Of a DNA stretch of 64,000 nt, positions 1 to 10,671 are shown in pieces. The DNA is from Pseudobutyrivibrio xylanivorans (GTDB lineage Bacteria > Bacillota > Clostridia > Lachnospirales > Lachnospiraceae). Where the stretch lies: positions 1,952,501-2,016,500 of the forward strand of contig NZ_CP043028.1 in assembly GCF_008935055.1 (NCBI RefSeq), written 5' to 3'. The position numbers and the translations under genes were made by a program. Positions within the stretch are counted from its first letter, which is position 1; each line of letters opens with the position of its first letter. The notes beneath the pieces were generated by a model. The model searched no databases and was not told where the DNA came from. It saw only the letters and a list, made by a program, of their open reading frames with translations.

Positions 1-193
1 GTGGACGAACAGCTACGATATTTCCAGGAGTACGTCCAATCATAAGACGTGCCTCCTCGCCGATTTCTTTAATCTTGTTTGTATCTCTATCAAAAGCCAC
101 TACTGAAGGCTCTTTTAAAACAACACCCTTGCCCTTTGCATAAACAAGGACGCTCGCTGTACCTAAATCGATTCCGATATCTGATCCTGCCAT
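1..193 (-). CDS. mreB: Rod shape-determining protein MreB, N-terminal part
   Basis: The minus strand from base 193 encodes a protein starting [20 protein letters not shown] and running off the window after 64 codons. This is the phosphate-1 region of the actin-like fold (DIGIDLGTA) followed by the MreB-typical 'EPSVVAFD' and '[15 protein letters not shown]' stretch. MreB is the bacterial actin that polymerises under the membrane and guides lateral wall synthesis in rod cells. An AAGGAA ribosome binding site precedes the ATG, and a good sigma-A promoter lies about 75 bases upstream. Only the first fifth of the gene is present, so an MreB paralogue such as Mbl cannot be excluded. Confidence 0.9.
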   Translation of the reverse strand, partial: MAGSDIGIDLGTASVLVYAKGKGVVLKEPSVVAFDRDTNKIKEIGEEARLMIGRTPGNIVAVRP

Positions 194-216
194 TTTCTTA
201 TTCCTTTCTTATTTCT

Positions 217-276
217 GTATATAATAGAATTGCCCAATTGGACACAATAACGCATTTTTACTTTTCTATTATATAC
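217..276. repeat. 13-bp inverted repeat covering the mreB -10 box and leader
   Basis: GTATATAATAGAA at 217-229 is the exact reverse complement of the sequence at 264-276. The upstream arm contains the mreB -10 hexamer and the other arm lies in the leader, so each arm carries a TATAAT-like box. The intervening 34 bases show no gene. Confidence 0.5.
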
Positions 277-295
277 GAAATATTTAAGGTTTCAA
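268..295 (-). promoter_or_regulatory. Sigma-A promoter of mreB
   Basis: On the minus strand, TTGAAA (290-295) and a perfect TATAAT (268-273) are separated by 16 bases, which places the start of transcription about 65 bases before the mreB start codon. Seen by eye, not tested. Confidence 0.6.
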
Positions 296-388
296 GTCCT
301 TCTTAACCAGTTACACTATTAATCCTTAGTGTCACTTTCAGTCACTACATGTTCCTTTCAGTAACACTAAGAAATTGATTGCTACTGG

Positions 389-3211
389 CTATAGATAATC
401 TTTAAGATACTGGCCCGTATAACTACGCTTTACTTTTACGATTTCCTCAGGTGTTCCTTTAGCAATCACAGTGCCGCCGCGGTCTCCACCATCAGGTCCC
501 ATGTCGATGATGTAATCTGCACACTTGATTACGTCCAGATTATGCTCGATTACCACAACAGTGTTTCCAGAATCAGAAAGCTTTCTCATAATCTCAACAA
601 GCTTATTCACATCATCAAAATGCAAACCTGTGGTAGGCTCATCAAGAATATAAATAGTCTTTCCAGTAGCTCGACGCGAAAGCTCTGTGGCAAGCTTGAT
701 TCTCTGTGCCTCTCCACCGGACAAGGTTGTAGATGGCTGTCCAAGCTTGATATAGCCAAGTCCAACGTCATACAGACACTGTATCTTGTTGTAAATACTT
801 GGTACGTTTTTGAAAAACTCGCAAGCCTCCTCAACAGTCATATCAAGCACATCATAGATGGTCTTACCTTTATAGTGGACCTCTAAGGTCTCGCGGTTGT
901 AACGTTTTCCACCGCATACCTCACAAGGCACATATACGTCGGGAAGGAAATGCATTTCGATTTTGATGATTCCATCTCCAGAGCAGGCTTCACAGCGACC
1001 GCCCTTTACGTTGAAGGAGAAGCGCCCCTTATTGTAACCGCGTTCCTTTGCTTCTGTAGTACCGGCGAATAAATCACGAATCAAATCGAATACGCCTGTA
1101 TAGGTAGCAGGATTTGAACGAGGTGTACGTCCGATAGGTGACTGGTCGATATCAATTACTTTATCAAGAACCTCCACACCAAGAATATCATCATGCTTTC
1201 CAGAAATCTTTCTTGCGCGATTAAGGCGCTTTGCCAGATCCTTATATAAAATCTCGTTGATAAGTGAGCTCTTTCCTGAACCAGATACACCTGTAACAAC
1301 AGTCATGATTCCTGTCGGAATATCTACATCTATATTCTTAAGGTTGTGCTCCCTTGCACCCTTTATAGTAAGCCATCCCTTTGGTTCTCTGCGCTCCGAT
1401 GGGACAGGGATGCAAAGCTTTCCACTGAGGTACTGACCTGTGATGGAATTAGGGTTCGCCATAATCTCCTCTGGAGTACCCGCAGCAACCACTTCTCCAC
1501 CATCCTTGCCTGCGCGAGGTCCGATATCCACAAGATAATCCGCAGCCTTCATGGTATCCGCATCGTGTTCAACAACAATTAGCGTATTTCCAAGATCTCT
1601 CAATCCCTTAAGGGATGCTAATAACTTGTCATTATCCTTTTGGTGAAGGCCAATAGATGGCTCATCCAAAATGTAGGCTACGCCAACCAGACCCGAACCA
1701 ATCTGTGTGGCAAGACGGATTCGCTGAGCCTCTCCACCTGAAAGAGAAGCTGTAGCTCTGGCAAGGGTGAGATAATCCAATCCCACATCCACCATGAATT
1801 TCAATCTATTTCTGATTTCTTTAAGAACCACAGCACCAATCTTCATCTGCTGTTCTGTAAGCTTAAGATTTTCAATCAAATCGTATAGCTCGTGAACAGG
1901 GTACTGGGTCATCTCAAAGATATTTTTATCTGCAATTGTAACAGCAAGGCTTTCCTTCTTCAGACGCTGACCATGACAGCAAGGACATTCACTATAAAAC
2001 ATGAATTCCTCATATTCACGCTTTGCTGATTCAGAGAAGGTCTCTTTATAGCGTCTGTTAACATTTTCTATTAGTCCCTCGAATACTGTAGGATAAACTC
2101 CTCGTCCACGCTGTCCTTCATAATGCACATCTACTGAACGGTCAAAGCCATGAAGGAACATGTCACGAATCTTTTCTGGAAGCTCCTTGTAAGGTGTATC
2201 CAATGAGAAATCGTATTCAGAAGCCAATGCTTCTAACAGCGCGTGAGCGAAGCTGCCCTTTTTATTAGAAGACTGCCATCCCATAACCTGGACGCAACCT
2301 TCGTTGAAAGACAGGCTCTTGTCAGGAATCATAAGATCCTCATCGAATTCCATCTTATATCCCAAACCAAAGCACTCTGGGCAGGCACCAAATGGATTGT
2401 TGAAGGAGAAGCTACGTGGCTCTACCTCGTCGATACTGATTCCACAATCTGGGCATGAGAATCCCTCAGAAAATCTGATTGGTTCTCCATCGATTACATC
2501 TACAATCATCAGTCCATCAGCCAGTTTTAAAACAGCCTCGATGGAATCTGTAAGACGCTTCTCAATGCCTTCCTTTATTACAAGACGGTCTACAACGATT
2601 TCAATGTTGTGCTTTATATTTTTATCAAGCTTTATTTCCTCTGAAAGGTCATATACGTTTCCATCTACATTAACACGAACATAGCCCGACTTCTTTGCCT
2701 TTTCAAATAGCTTCTCATGGGTACCCTTGCGACCTCTTACAACTGGTGCAAGAAGCTGAATCTTAGTACGCTCTGGAAGAGCCATAATAGCATCTACCAT
2801 CTGGTCTACAGTCTGCTTGCTGATTGGCTTACCACAGTTAGGGCAGTGTGGCACTCCGCAACGGGCATAAAGCAGTCTCATGTAGTCATAAATTTCTGTA
2901 ACTGTACCCACTGTAGAACGTGGATTGTGGTTTGTGCTCTTCTGGTCAATCGAGATAGCCGGAGGCATTCCTTCCATATGCTCCACGTTTGGCTTTTCCA
3001 TCTGGCCCAAGAACTGACGTGCATAGGATGATAATGACTCCATGTAGCGACGCTGTCCCTCGGCAAAGATTGTATCGAAGGCTAAGGAAGATTTTCCCGA
3101 GCCGGAAAGTCCTGTGAGGACAACGAATTCGTCTCTTGGGATATCAATACTAATATTTTTTAGGTTATGCTCATTTGCGCCTTTAATCTTTATATATTTT
3201 CTTTCTTTCAC
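389..3211 (-). CDS. uvrA: UvrABC excision nuclease subunit A
   Basis: UvrA is the DNA-damage sensor of nucleotide excision repair; it forms a dimer, scans DNA and loads UvrB. The 940-residue product has the family's usual length and the doubled ABC layout: Walker [11 protein letters not shown] near residue 34 and [10 protein letters not shown] near residue 640, and two ABC signatures (LSGGEAQRI) ahead of two LDEP Walker B motifs. The zinc-binding CxxC pairs are visible (CPDC...CPEC in the first half, CEAC...CEVC in the second). It follows uvrB by 122 bases in the same direction, the common uvrB-uvrA order. Start ATG encodes [12 protein letters not shown] behind a GAGGTG ribosome binding site. 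Confidence 0.98.
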   Translation of the reverse strand: MKERKYIKIKGANEHNLKNISIDIPRDEFVVLTGLSGSGKSSLAFDTIFAEGQRRYMESLSSYARQFLGQMEKPNVEHMEGMPPAISIDQKSTNHNPRSTVGTVTEIYDYMRLLYARCGVPHCPNCGKPISKQTVDQMVDAIMALPERTKIQLLAPVVRGRKGTHEKLFEKAKKSGYVRVNVDGNVYDLSEEIKLDKNIKHNIEIVVDRLVIKEGIEKRLTDSIEAVLKLADGLMIVDVIDGEPIRFSEGFSCPDCGISIDEVEPRSFSFNNPFGACPECFGLGYKMEFDEDLMIPDKSLSFNEGCVQVMGWQSSNKKGSFAHALLEALASEYDFSLDTPYKELPEKIRDMFLHGFDRSVDVHYEGQRGRGVYPTVFEGLIENVNRRYKETFSESAKREYEEFMFYSECPCCHGQRLKKESLAVTIADKNIFEMTQYPVHELYDLIENLKLTEQQMKIGAVVLKEIRNRLKFMVDVGLDYLTLARATASLSGGEAQRIRLATQIGSGLVGVAYILDEPSIGLHQKDNDKLLASLKGLRDLGNTLIVVEHDADTMKAADYLVDIGPRAGKDGGEVVAAGTPEEIMANPNSITGQYLSGKLCIPVPSERREPKGWLTIKGAREHNLKNIDVDIPTGIMTVVTGVSGSGKSSLINEILYKDLAKRLNRARKISGKHDDILGVEVLDKVIDIDQSPIGRTPRSNPATYTGVFDLIRDLFAGTTEAKERGYNKGRFSFNVKGGRCEACSGDGIIKIEMHFLPDVYVPCEVCGGKRYNRETLEVHYKGKTIYDVLDMTVEEACEFFKNVPSIYNKIQCLYDVGLGYIKLGQPSTTLSGGEAQRIKLATELSRRATGKTIYILDEPTTGLHFDDVNKLVEIMRKLSDSGNTVVVIEHNLDVIKCADYIIDMGPDGGDRGGTVIAKGTPEEIVKVKRSYTGQYLKDYL

Positions 3212-3333
3212 ATTTACACCTCATAAAAATGACTTGTTTCACAAGTCTAACAAGCATTCGGAATTTGTTCCAAATTCCTCATGTTGTTAGATGTCTCAAG
3301 AGAATTTATTCTTCTTGCAAGCAAGAAAATAAA

Positions 3334-5322
3334 TTACTCTTCAGACATTTTTATCATCATATTCTTAAGTTCTACCATCTTGTCACGATATTCTGCAGCT
3401 GCTTCGAAGTTCAACTCTGCTGCAGCCTTCTGCATCTTCTTCTGAATATCTGCAATAAGCTTTTCAAGCTCCTGCTTGTCCATTTCTTCAGGGTCCTTCT
3501 TGAACTGCATTTCCTTCTTTGCAATATCCTTGGAGATAGAAATGAGCTCGCGAACTGATTTCTGGATAGTCTTTGGAGTTATGCCATGGGCCTCATTATA
3601 TGCCTTTTGAATCTCACGACGGCGCTCAGTTTCTGAGATAGCCTTTTCCATTGATTCTGTTATGGTGTCAGCGTACATAATAACGTGACCTTCAGAGTTT
3701 CGAGCCGCACGACCAATAGTCTGAATCAGTGAGCGCTCACTTCGAAGGAAGCCTTCCTTATCGGCATCAAGGATTGCAACCAATGTAATCTCTGGAATGT
3801 CCAAGCCCTCGCGAAGAAGATTGATTCCGACAAGAACATCGAATACATCCAAACGCAGGTCACGAATAATCTCCGCTCGCTCCATGGTATCAATATCCGA
3901 ATGCATATATTTCACACGCACACCAAGCTCGGCAAGATAATCTGTCAAATCCTCAGCCATTCGCTTGGTAAGAGTGGTTATCATCACTTTATTCTTGTTT
4001 GCTGTTTCCTTTTTAATCTCTGCAAACAAATCATCAATCTGTCCCTCCACTGGGCGAACCTCCACCTCTGGGTCAAGCAGTCCAGTAGGTCTGATGACTT
4101 GCTCGGTGCGAAGCATCTCATGCTCCTCCTCGTAGTCACCTGGTGTGGCACTTACGAACATAATCTGGTCAAGCTTTGACTCGAACTCACCAAAATTCAG
4201 AGGACGATTATCAAGAGCTGAAGGTAGTCTGAACCCGTACTCCACAAGGGTACGCTTTCTGGCCTGATCACCTGCAAACATACCTCTAACCTGAGGAAGT
4301 GTAATATGGCTCTCATCCACAATTATTAGGAAATCATCTCCAAAATAGTCTATAAGGCACTTCGGTGGCTCTCCCGGCTGCTGATTTGTCATGTGACGGC
4401 TATAGTTTTCGATTCCTGAACAGAAGCCTGTTTCACGAAGCATTTCTATATCAAAATTGGTTCGTTCAGCTATTCGCTGCGCCTCTATCAGCTTATCTTC
4501 GGATTTGAAGTATTTCACCCGCTCGTCAAGCTCAGCCTCAATGCTGGCACAGGCTGCATTAATTTTATCCTGAGGAATAACATAATGGCTGGCAGGGAAA
4601 ATCGCGCAATGCTCCAAAGTGCGTTTCACCTGCCCTGTCATAATATCCGTTTCACAAATACGATCTATCTCATCTCCAAAGAATTCGATGCGGATTCCAT
4701 AGTCACTGGTGTTTGCTGGAATAACCTCTAGCGTATCTCCACGAACTCTGAAGGTTCCACGAGCAAAATCCATGTCATTTCGCATGTACTGGATATTGAT
4801 AAGCTCGTGAATAACATCATCCCTGTCCTTCATATCACCCGGGCGAAGACTAACCATCATGTTCTGGAAATCGTCTGGCTCACCGATACCATAGATACAT
4901 GAAACAGATGACACGATGATTACGTCCCTACGCTCCGAAAGCGATGCTGTAGCCGAAAGACGTAATTTATCAATCTCATCATTTATAGAAGAATCCTTGG
5001 CGATATAGGTATCAGTGCTAGGCACGTAGGCCTCAGGCTGATAATAATCGTAGTAGGACACAAAATATTCAACTGCGTTCTCTGGGAAAAATTCCTTGAA
5101 CTCTGAATAAAGCTGACCAGCAAGAGTCTTATTATGGGCAATAATAAGTGTGGGTTTGTTCAGCTGCTCAATGACATTTGCCATGGTGAAAGTCTTTCCT
5201 GAGCCAGTAACACCAAGGAGTGTCTGCATCTGATTGCCCTCTTTAAAGCCTTGGACAAGGGCCTCTATTGCCTGGGGCTGGTCACCAGTTGGTTTGTATT
5301 CAGAATGTAATTTGAAATCCAT
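3334..5322 (-). CDS. uvrB: UvrABC excision nuclease subunit B
   Basis: UvrB verifies lesions handed over by UvrA and recruits the nuclease UvrC. The protein has the Walker A motif [10 protein letters not shown], the damage-probing beta-hairpin ([12 protein letters not shown]), a DESH helicase motif II, the helicase C domain with [13 protein letters not shown], and the C-terminal UVR coiled coil ([14 protein letters not shown]) that contacts UvrC. I start it at [15 protein letters not shown] because a TAGGTGA site lies just upstream; an in-frame extension of nine codons to 5349 has no such support. The length of 662 residues is normal for the family. It heads the uvrB-uvrA pair. Confidence 0.98.
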   Translation of the reverse strand: MDFKLHSEYKPTGDQPQAIEALVQGFKEGNQMQTLLGVTGSGKTFTMANVIEQLNKPTLIIAHNKTLAGQLYSEFKEFFPENAVEYFVSYYDYYQPEAYVPSTDTYIAKDSSINDEIDKLRLSATASLSERRDVIIVSSVSCIYGIGEPDDFQNMMVSLRPGDMKDRDDVIHELINIQYMRNDMDFARGTFRVRGDTLEVIPANTSDYGIRIEFFGDEIDRICETDIMTGQVKRTLEHCAIFPASHYVIPQDKINAACASIEAELDERVKYFKSEDKLIEAQRIAERTNFDIEMLRETGFCSGIENYSRHMTNQQPGEPPKCLIDYFGDDFLIIVDESHITLPQVRGMFAGDQARKRTLVEYGFRLPSALDNRPLNFGEFESKLDQIMFVSATPGDYEEEHEMLRTEQVIRPTGLLDPEVEVRPVEGQIDDLFAEIKKETANKNKVMITTLTKRMAEDLTDYLAELGVRVKYMHSDIDTMERAEIIRDLRLDVFDVLVGINLLREGLDIPEITLVAILDADKEGFLRSERSLIQTIGRAARNSEGHVIMYADTITESMEKAISETERRREIQKAYNEAHGITPKTIQKSVRELISISKDIAKKEMQFKKDPEEMDKQELEKLIADIQKKMQKAAAELNFEAAAEYRDKMVELKNMMIKMSEE

Positions 5323-5404
5323 AATTTCACCTAAATTGATTGTGTACAATGTTATAAAAGAATTATAACACAGAGGATGCCGTTGTCAAACATTTGTTCT
5401 AAAA

Positions 5405-5453
5405 TACACCTCATCAGTCAGCTCTGCTGACAGCTTCCCCTCAAGGGGAAGCC
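5405..5453. repeat. Double-hairpin intergenic repeat of Clostridia type
   Basis: Two adjacent palindromes lie here: GTCAGC/GCTGAC with a 3-base loop (5417-5431) and GCTTCCCC/GGGGAAGC with a TCAA loop (5433-5452), introduced by 'cacctcat'. From memory this matches a dispersed intergenic element common in Clostridia genomes. Only one copy is visible in the window. Confidence 0.5.
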
Positions 5454-5454
5454 T

Positions 5455-5489
5455 ATTTAAAAGAGACCTGCAGAAAATCTACAGGTCTC
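5455..5489 (-). terminator. Intrinsic terminator of the chemotaxis receptor gene
   Basis: On the minus strand GAGACCTG and CAGGTCTC form an 8-bp stem with an 11-base loop, followed by TTTTAAAT. It begins 16 bases after the receptor gene's stop codon. Confidence 0.8.
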
Positions 5490-5505
5490 CAAAGTTCATT
5501 TGTAT

Positions 5506-6969
5506 TTATTTGTTACGGCTGATTTTCAAAATTTCATGGAGAATATCTTCTGTCGCCTTCATATCATCCTCGCACTCCTGGCTAATTGTGATGCTTGATT
5601 CAGCAGAAGCTGCAACCTCTTCTGAAGTAGCTGAAAGATTGCTGATAGCATCCATTACCTTTGCATTGGCATCAACACACTCATCAACATTCTCTGAAAT
5701 GGTTGCCGCACGGCGGGTCAGATCAGTAACTTTATCAAGTATTTCCTTGAACTTATCTCCTGTTTCCACAATCATCTCACCCTGCTGATTTGCGGAATCA
5801 ACAGACTTCTGCATATTCTCCGAAGCAATCTGCACTCTTTTAATAAGGTCTTCTATAGTCTTGGCAATTTCCTCCGCCGATTCCTTAGTGTGCTCTGAAA
5901 GAGCTCTGATTTCATCTGCGACCACCGCAAAGCCCTTGCCTGCTTCGCCAGCTCTTGCTGCCTCTATTGATGCATTTAGAGCCAGCAAATTGGTCTGTCC
6001 ACTAATATCAAGGATTGTGCTAACAATATCCTTTACCGTATCAGCTGATGACTGAAGTGCCAAGGTCATTTCTGCTGTCTCTGCATTGATTGCCGAAGCT
6101 TCTTCAGATTTTTTTCTAAGCTCCTTTACAAGAGAATTTCCATCTGTAATGTTCTCGGTAACCTCATCAGAGTTTCGCCTCATCGCCCTTGACTGATGAG
6201 CAATATTATCAAGAGCTTCTGTGATGCTTGAATTCATCTCCGTCTGGGTCTGAATTGCTTCAGCAGTTAATGTGACTGAGGATGAGATTTGCTGAGCACT
6301 CTCAGCTGATGCAGAAACCTTATCTGCCAAAGCCTCCATGGCATCGTTTGCATTTTCCAACCTATCGGCTATCTGAATTCCTATCTCTTCAATATGCTTT
6401 GCACTTTCCTGCTGCTGTCTTGATGCTTCCTCTATTTCCTCAACTGACTCTCTATTATGTCTACTATTCAAGCGCACATAGAAAATAGCCATCAATCCAA
6501 GCAACAGGGCAAATACTACATCTGTTATAACCGCCCAATGCCTATCCGCCACTTCTATTGAATACTTGTAGAAAAGTGGCACATATAGAACATTTATTGT
6601 CATCACTGCTATTGACGTGGCAAATGTTAACGTGTTATCCGCAAAAAGCAGTACTAGTATCAAAAGACCAGCTCCGAACGCCCACATATAGGTGATATGT
6701 ACGGAACCAAGCATAACAACCAGATAGCTGAAAAGCCCAGCCAACATCATGAAATATTTTCCACGATTCCTGTGACTATACCTCAAATAACTGTATACAA
6801 AGAATGCTCCGCAAATAACCTGCAGCACCACCATTATGGTGGTATTCATAAAACCTACTCTTTGGTCTGCATATGCTACCGTAGCAACCAACTGAAATAG
6901 CTGAATAATACTTCCCAATTTGAAAGCTAATTTATTTCGTTCATAAACATGTTGTTCTCGTAAATCCAT
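5506..6969 (-). CDS. Methyl-accepting chemotaxis protein with six-helix membrane input domain
   Basis: A 487-residue receptor that passes signals to CheA/CheW. Residues 1-180 are hydrophobic and look like six membrane helices with short loops, so there is no large extracellular sensor domain. The cytoplasmic part is a long coiled coil with the invariant receptor tip [20 protein letters not shown], followed by the '[18 protein letters not shown]' stretch. I see no clear HAMP domain between membrane and coiled coil. The ATG has a strong AGGAGG site and the gene is single, ended by its own terminator. The ligand is unknown; a membrane-embedded input could sense small lipophilic compounds or energy state, which is inference. 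Confidence 0.92.
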   Translation of the reverse strand: MDLREQHVYERNKLAFKLGSIIQLFQLVATVAYADQRVGFMNTTIMVVLQVICGAFFVYSYLRYSHRNRGKYFMMLAGLFSYLVVMLGSVHITYMWAFGAGLLILVLLFADNTLTFATSIAVMTINVLYVPLFYKYSIEVADRHWAVITDVVFALLLGLMAIFYVRLNSRHNRESVEEIEEASRQQQESAKHIEEIGIQIADRLENANDAMEALADKVSASAESAQQISSSVTLTAEAIQTQTEMNSSITEALDNIAHQSRAMRRNSDEVTENITDGNSLVKELRKKSEEASAINAETAEMTLALQSSADTVKDIVSTILDISGQTNLLALNASIEAARAGEAGKGFAVVADEIRALSEHTKESAEEIAKTIEDLIKRVQIASENMQKSVDSANQQGEMIVETGDKFKEILDKVTDLTRRAATISENVDECVDANAKVMDAISNLSATSEEVAASAESSITISQECEDDMKATEDILHEILKISRNK

Positions 6970-7055
6970 AGTGCCTCCTGATTCTAGAAAACAATCCTAC
7001 AAGCTTACAATACAACCATGTTTAGCATCACACAATCTGTTTCACAGAAAGTTCT

Positions 7056-7796
7056 TTATTCCTTAATAAAATCTACAATTTCAGCAAGAGTCTGCTGGGT
7101 TTGCTCCTCCACAGTAATGTTTGGAGTTCCATCATTAAACTGAGGACCGTAATCTCCAAAGTATGCATGGCAACCACCTTTAATTACTACTTCTTTTGTC
7201 TCTTTTGGAAGATTTGCAAAGCTTTCATTGTATCGGTCCATATTTAATACACCATCCTGATCGCCACGAATCAGGAGAGCTTTGATATCCTTATCTGTCA
7301 TATCGTTTGTTGCATAGGCGGCAAGGAAAATAACTCCTTCATATTCCTTCGCGTGTAAATTTCCATACATTGAAGCCATTGCACCACCAAGGCTGTGACC
7401 ACCGATGTACCATTTGTCAATTTCAGGGTACTTTTGCTGAATCCCACGGGCTCCATTGGCATCAAAGAAAGCCAGATAATGTGGCATCTTTATAACTATG
7501 CATTCTACTCCATTTTCTGCTAATTGCTCCATAAGCGGTGCATAGGCCTCTGGTTCTACCATGCCACCAGGGTAAAAGATAAATCCCGCCTCCACATTCT
7601 CAGGAGTGAAGACAATTGTATCTCTTTTATCCTCTACAGTTACGCCTGGGGCAGGATTGTTGATGTAGTCCATAGCACTGGCTGATGCTCGATAATAGTC
7701 CTGCGAATATAATGAAATTTTCACAAAAATAACTACAACTAAGAATATACTGATTATCCATGTGAATAATTTTCTTTTAGTAAGCTTTTTTGTCAT
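7056..7796 (-). CDS. Membrane-anchored alpha/beta hydrolase
   Basis: A 246-residue alpha/beta hydrolase with an N-terminal membrane helix (residues 8-28), so the catalytic domain is probably outside the membrane. The nucleophile elbow is GGHSLGGAMA, an acid candidate is in RGDQDGV, and the histidine is in GGCHAYFGDYG, giving a complete Ser-Asp-His triad. The pattern matches the family of short alpha/beta hydrolases often labelled carboxymethylenebutenolidase-like. The substrate cannot be read from the sequence. It stands alone between the receptor and the DUF1292 gene. Confidence 0.8.
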   Translation of the reverse strand: MTKKLTKRKLFTWIISIFLVVVIFVKISLYSQDYYRASASAMDYINNPAPGVTVEDKRDTIVFTPENVEAGFIFYPGGMVEPEAYAPLMEQLAENGVECIVIKMPHYLAFFDANGARGIQQKYPEIDKWYIGGHSLGGAMASMYGNLHAKEYEGVIFLAAYATNDMTDKDIKALLIRGDQDGVLNMDRYNESFANLPKETKEVVIKGGCHAYFGDYGPQFNDGTPNITVEEQTQQTLAEIVDFIKE

Positions 7797-7848
7797 TGTA
7801 TTTGTTGTTGAGAATCCTTTCTATTACTGATAGTTCTAGTATAGCATA

Positions 7849-7880
7849 AAATAAAGGCTAGCCAATATTTTTGGCTAGCC
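7849..7880 (-). terminator. Intrinsic terminator after the DUF1292 gene
   Basis: GGCTAGCC occurs at both 7856-7863 and 7873-7880; because it is self-complementary the copies pair as a hairpin with a 9-base loop, followed on the minus strand by TTTATTTT. Confidence 0.75.
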
Positions 7881-7886
7881 CCTTTC

Positions 7887-8147
7887 TTAATTCATTTCCA
7901 TGTATGCTTCTGCAATTCTGTTATAGTCAATCTGATTAGTGATTTTCTCAACCTTGAAGTCATCCTCACCAACCTTTACTCGGTAGATGAAGCATCCCTC
8001 ATCACTGACTGTATCTCCTTCCACAAGCGCTGCAGCTACATAACCTTTATTTTCGAATTCGAATTGGTCTATAACTGCCATCTCAACCTCGTCGCCATCT
8101 TTAGTGCTAACAACGAATGTAATATACTCTTTGAATTCATTACTCAT
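7887..8147 (-). CDS. DUF1292 domain protein
   Basis: An 86-residue acidic protein of the DUF1292 family, known in Firmicutes but without an assigned function. The family pattern is seen as 'DGDEVEMAVIDQFEFENKGY' followed by 'YVAAALVEGD' and 'FIYRVKVGEDDF'. It has no signal peptide or membrane segment. In many Firmicutes a DUF1292 gene sits with yrrK and yrzL near alaS; here it is alone. It has its own terminator. Confidence 0.85.
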   Translation of the reverse strand: MSNEFKEYITFVVSTKDGDEVEMAVIDQFEFENKGYVAAALVEGDTVSDEGCFIYRVKVGEDDFKVEKITNQIDYNRIAEAYMEMN

Positions 8148-8313
8148 CGCGGGTTCCTCCTTAGCATAACTTTCCCCGTTTTGTAACTAGTATATTACAG
8201 CATAATTGTGTAAAGAGTAAGCAAAATTTATGAAATAAAATAGAATCACTTACAGCAGTGGGGCGCAATTCACATAATGCCCATAATTTGCTGTTTTCTC
8301 GGCAGTTAAATTA

Positions 8314-9156
8314 TTAGCCCTTTACCGCCCCACCAGTAACTCCTTCTACATAGAATTTCTGCATCACGATGAACAGTATTGAAATCGGAACCGCAATCAT
8401 CAATCCACCGCAGCAGAAGTATGCGAAGTACTGGTTAACAAGTGCTCTCTGTAACAGATTGAAAAGTCCTAAAGCCATTGTCCAGTCTGATGCATCCTTT
8501 GACTTAATCATAAGGCGAACCATTACGAAATCCATCCAAGGATTCAGGAATGAATTGATTACCGTATATACGATCATTGGCTTTGAAAGTGGTACTACAA
8601 TTTTTGCAAAAATCGTAGCCTCTGAAGCACCTTCAAGCTTGGCAGCCTCATGAAGTGATGTAGGAACTGTATCAAAGAATCCCTTAAGAATTAAGTATCC
8701 AAGTCCAGATGCTCCGGAATAAAGGATAATAAGTCCAACAACACTATCTGTTAGTCCAATCATCTTTAAGATGAAGTACATAGCAATCATTGAAAGTACT
8801 CCTGGGAACATTCCCAAGATGAGAGAAAAGCTCATAAGCTGCTTTCTTCCCTTAAAATCAATGAATGAAAACGCATACGCTGTCATAATTACAAAGATTG
8901 ATGAAACAAGACAGCTGAATGTACCAATAATCATAGAATTCTTGAACCAAGCTGGGAAGTTAGCTGCAGCATCTGGTTCGAAGAACAACTGATGATAGTT
9001 TGCAAGTGTCCACTGCTCTGGGAAGAAATGGTTAGTATTAATTCCCTTCTGAACACTGAAGGTTGTAACTATCAACCAGAAAATTGGGATAAGCCAAACG
9101 AAAGCTAAAAATGCTAAAACTAAGTGTCTTACGACGATTTTCCATGTTTTCTTCAT
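8314..9156 (-). CDS. Maltodextrin-type ABC transporter permease, MalG family
   Basis: A 280-residue inner-membrane permease with six predicted membrane helices and the cytoplasmic EAA loop (EAAKLEGASEATIFAKIVVP) that docks on the ATPase. It ends with GGAVKG, as MalG-type proteins often do. Its ATG overlaps the stop codon of the partner permease by one base (TAATG), so the two are translationally coupled. Together with the upstream permease and binding protein it forms an importer for a maltose or maltodextrin-like oligosaccharide. No ATPase gene is present in the operon, so a shared MsmX/MalK-type ATPase encoded elsewhere is expected. Confidence 0.92.
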   Translation of the reverse strand: MKKTWKIVVRHLVLAFLAFVWLIPIFWLIVTTFSVQKGINTNHFFPEQWTLANYHQLFFEPDAAANFPAWFKNSMIIGTFSCLVSSIFVIMTAYAFSFIDFKGRKQLMSFSLILGMFPGVLSMIAMYFILKMIGLTDSVVGLIILYSGASGLGYLILKGFFDTVPTSLHEAAKLEGASEATIFAKIVVPLSKPMIVYTVINSFLNPWMDFVMVRLMIKSKDASDWTMALGLFNLLQRALVNQYFAYFCCGGLMIAVPISILFIVMQKFYVEGVTGGAVKG

Positions 9157-10580
9157 TATCTATATACCCCCTCTTTATCTCCACCAATCATTCTTGAGAA
9201 AGTAAGAAGTGAAAGGGCTGCACAGATGATAAATGTTACGATACCGATAACAGATGCCATCTTGAAGTTACTGTACTCATTTGTAAGTCTGAACAACCAG
9301 GTAATAAGAAGATCAACCTCCTTGGCGTTTGAGTTTGCCATTGCCATATTTGTGGTTGTGTAGTTGTAAGTAAGCAAGTAAATAACGTTAAAGTTATTGA
9401 TATTTCCGATTACTGACTGAATAAGTGATGGTCCTGTAATAAACATTACATAAGGCATTGTAATTTTCCAGAAAATCTGGAACTTGTTGGCACCATCTAT
9501 CTTTGCTGATTCTATCTGATCTGAAGGGATATTCATAAGGATACCTGTTGCAACAAGCATCTGATATGGAATACCTACCCAGATGTTTACAAGTATGATA
9601 GTTACATGTGCCCAACCAGGCTGTGAAAGGAATGGAATGCACTGAGCTCCCTGTCCTAAAAGACCAATGTTCTTAAAGAAGTCCAAAAGTCCGATATTTG
9701 CACACCAGGTATTTACGATACCGTAATCACCAAACATCTTACTGATAAGAAGAAGTGTTACGAACTGTGGAATACCAATCGTAATTACGAACAATGTTCT
9801 CCACATACCCTTGAAGTATGTATGCTCATGATTGATAAACTGTGCAAGAAGAATACCACCAAGGAATGTAGTTGCTGTAGCAAGCACTGCCCAGATAAGT
9901 GTCCATGCAAGTACTCTCACGAATGCATAGCCAAAGGTGATTGTCTGGCTGGTAGTGAAGAGGTTCACAAAGTTCTTGATTCCAACCCATGTAAAGAGGT
10001 ATGTAGGTGGCTGGTGATTCTCGTCATAATTCGTAAATGCGATACAAACCATGAAAAGAATTGGAATGATATTGATAAGAATTACACCGATACTTGGAAG
10101 AGTAAGAAGTGTAATGTGAAATCTTTCATTCTTGAATGAAGCAACATCATCTAAGAAGGTATTGATATGTTCACCTTCCTCCTTCATCTTCTGGATTCGG
10201 TAAACGGCCTTGATATTGCTGATATATAAAGCGATAAATGCAAGAATTACAAGAACTCCGATAATTCCATATAAGAGAATCAAAAGAGAGTTATCATAAT
10301 TGTTTACAGTTTTTTTCATAGTTACTATGTCAAAAACTTCTTCTCTCTGCACTGTACCGAGAGTATTAAGCTTTGCCATATATGGTGCGAATACACCAAA
10401 AATTGAAGCGAGAATTCCTCCCTCCAAAAGAGTCATGAGGATACCGCGGACAAACTGCTTACGTCCAAAATATCCTGCACCCATGATTACAAGTGATAGC
10501 TTCACCCAGATATCACCATAGGCTACTGCATGTCCAAAGTCTTTAAAACTGTTTCCAATTTTTTTCAACAAATTTCCCAT
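9156..10580 (-). CDS. Maltodextrin-type ABC transporter permease, MalF family
   Basis: A 474-residue permease, longer than usual for Firmicute sugar permeases because it has about 170 extra N-terminal residues with additional membrane helices, recalling the eight-helix layout of enteric MalF. The EAA loop reads SAKIDGANKFQIFWKITMP. The AAAGGA site before MGNLLKKIGNS lies directly behind a stem-loop that separates it from the binding-protein gene. It pairs with the MalG-type permease that follows. Substrate specificity is inferred from family resemblance only. Confidence 0.92.
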   Translation of the reverse strand: MGNLLKKIGNSFKDFGHAVAYGDIWVKLSLVIMGAGYFGRKQFVRGILMTLLEGGILASIFGVFAPYMAKLNTLGTVQREEVFDIVTMKKTVNNYDNSLLILLYGIIGVLVILAFIALYISNIKAVYRIQKMKEEGEHINTFLDDVASFKNERFHITLLTLPSIGVILINIIPILFMVCIAFTNYDENHQPPTYLFTWVGIKNFVNLFTTSQTITFGYAFVRVLAWTLIWAVLATATTFLGGILLAQFINHEHTYFKGMWRTLFVITIGIPQFVTLLLISKMFGDYGIVNTWCANIGLLDFFKNIGLLGQGAQCIPFLSQPGWAHVTIILVNIWVGIPYQMLVATGILMNIPSDQIESAKIDGANKFQIFWKITMPYVMFITGPSLIQSVIGNINNFNVIYLLTYNYTTTNMAMANSNAKEVDLLITWLFRLTNEYSNFKMASVIGIVTFIICAALSLLTFSRMIGGDKEGVYR

Positions 10581-10589
10581 AGAGTTTTC

Positions 10590-10632
10590 CTTTAAAAAGT
10601 CTCACGGACTAAATCTCTTCAGCCCGTGAGAC
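10590..10632 (-). terminator. Intercistronic terminator/attenuator between binding protein and permeases
   Basis: On the minus strand GTCTCACGG and CCGTGAGAC make a perfect 9-bp stem with a 16-base loop, followed at once by TTTTT. It lies between the binding-protein stop and the permease start, so a fraction of transcripts should end here, giving more binding protein than permease and protecting the 3' end of the short message. Confidence 0.8.
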
Positions 10633-10671
10633 GAGTGTTAGTGAGTTATTTATTAGGGGGTTAAAACTTGC

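Noticed and set aside
79..306. Plus-strand frame of 75 codons opposite mreB
   Set aside because: Antisense to the conserved MreB N-terminus and its promoter, with no domain pattern.
3299..3345. Palindrome between uvrB and uvrA as a terminator
   Set aside because: The arms are AT-rich with mismatches and no T-run follows on the minus strand; uvrA probably continues in the same transcript or uses a weak promoter.
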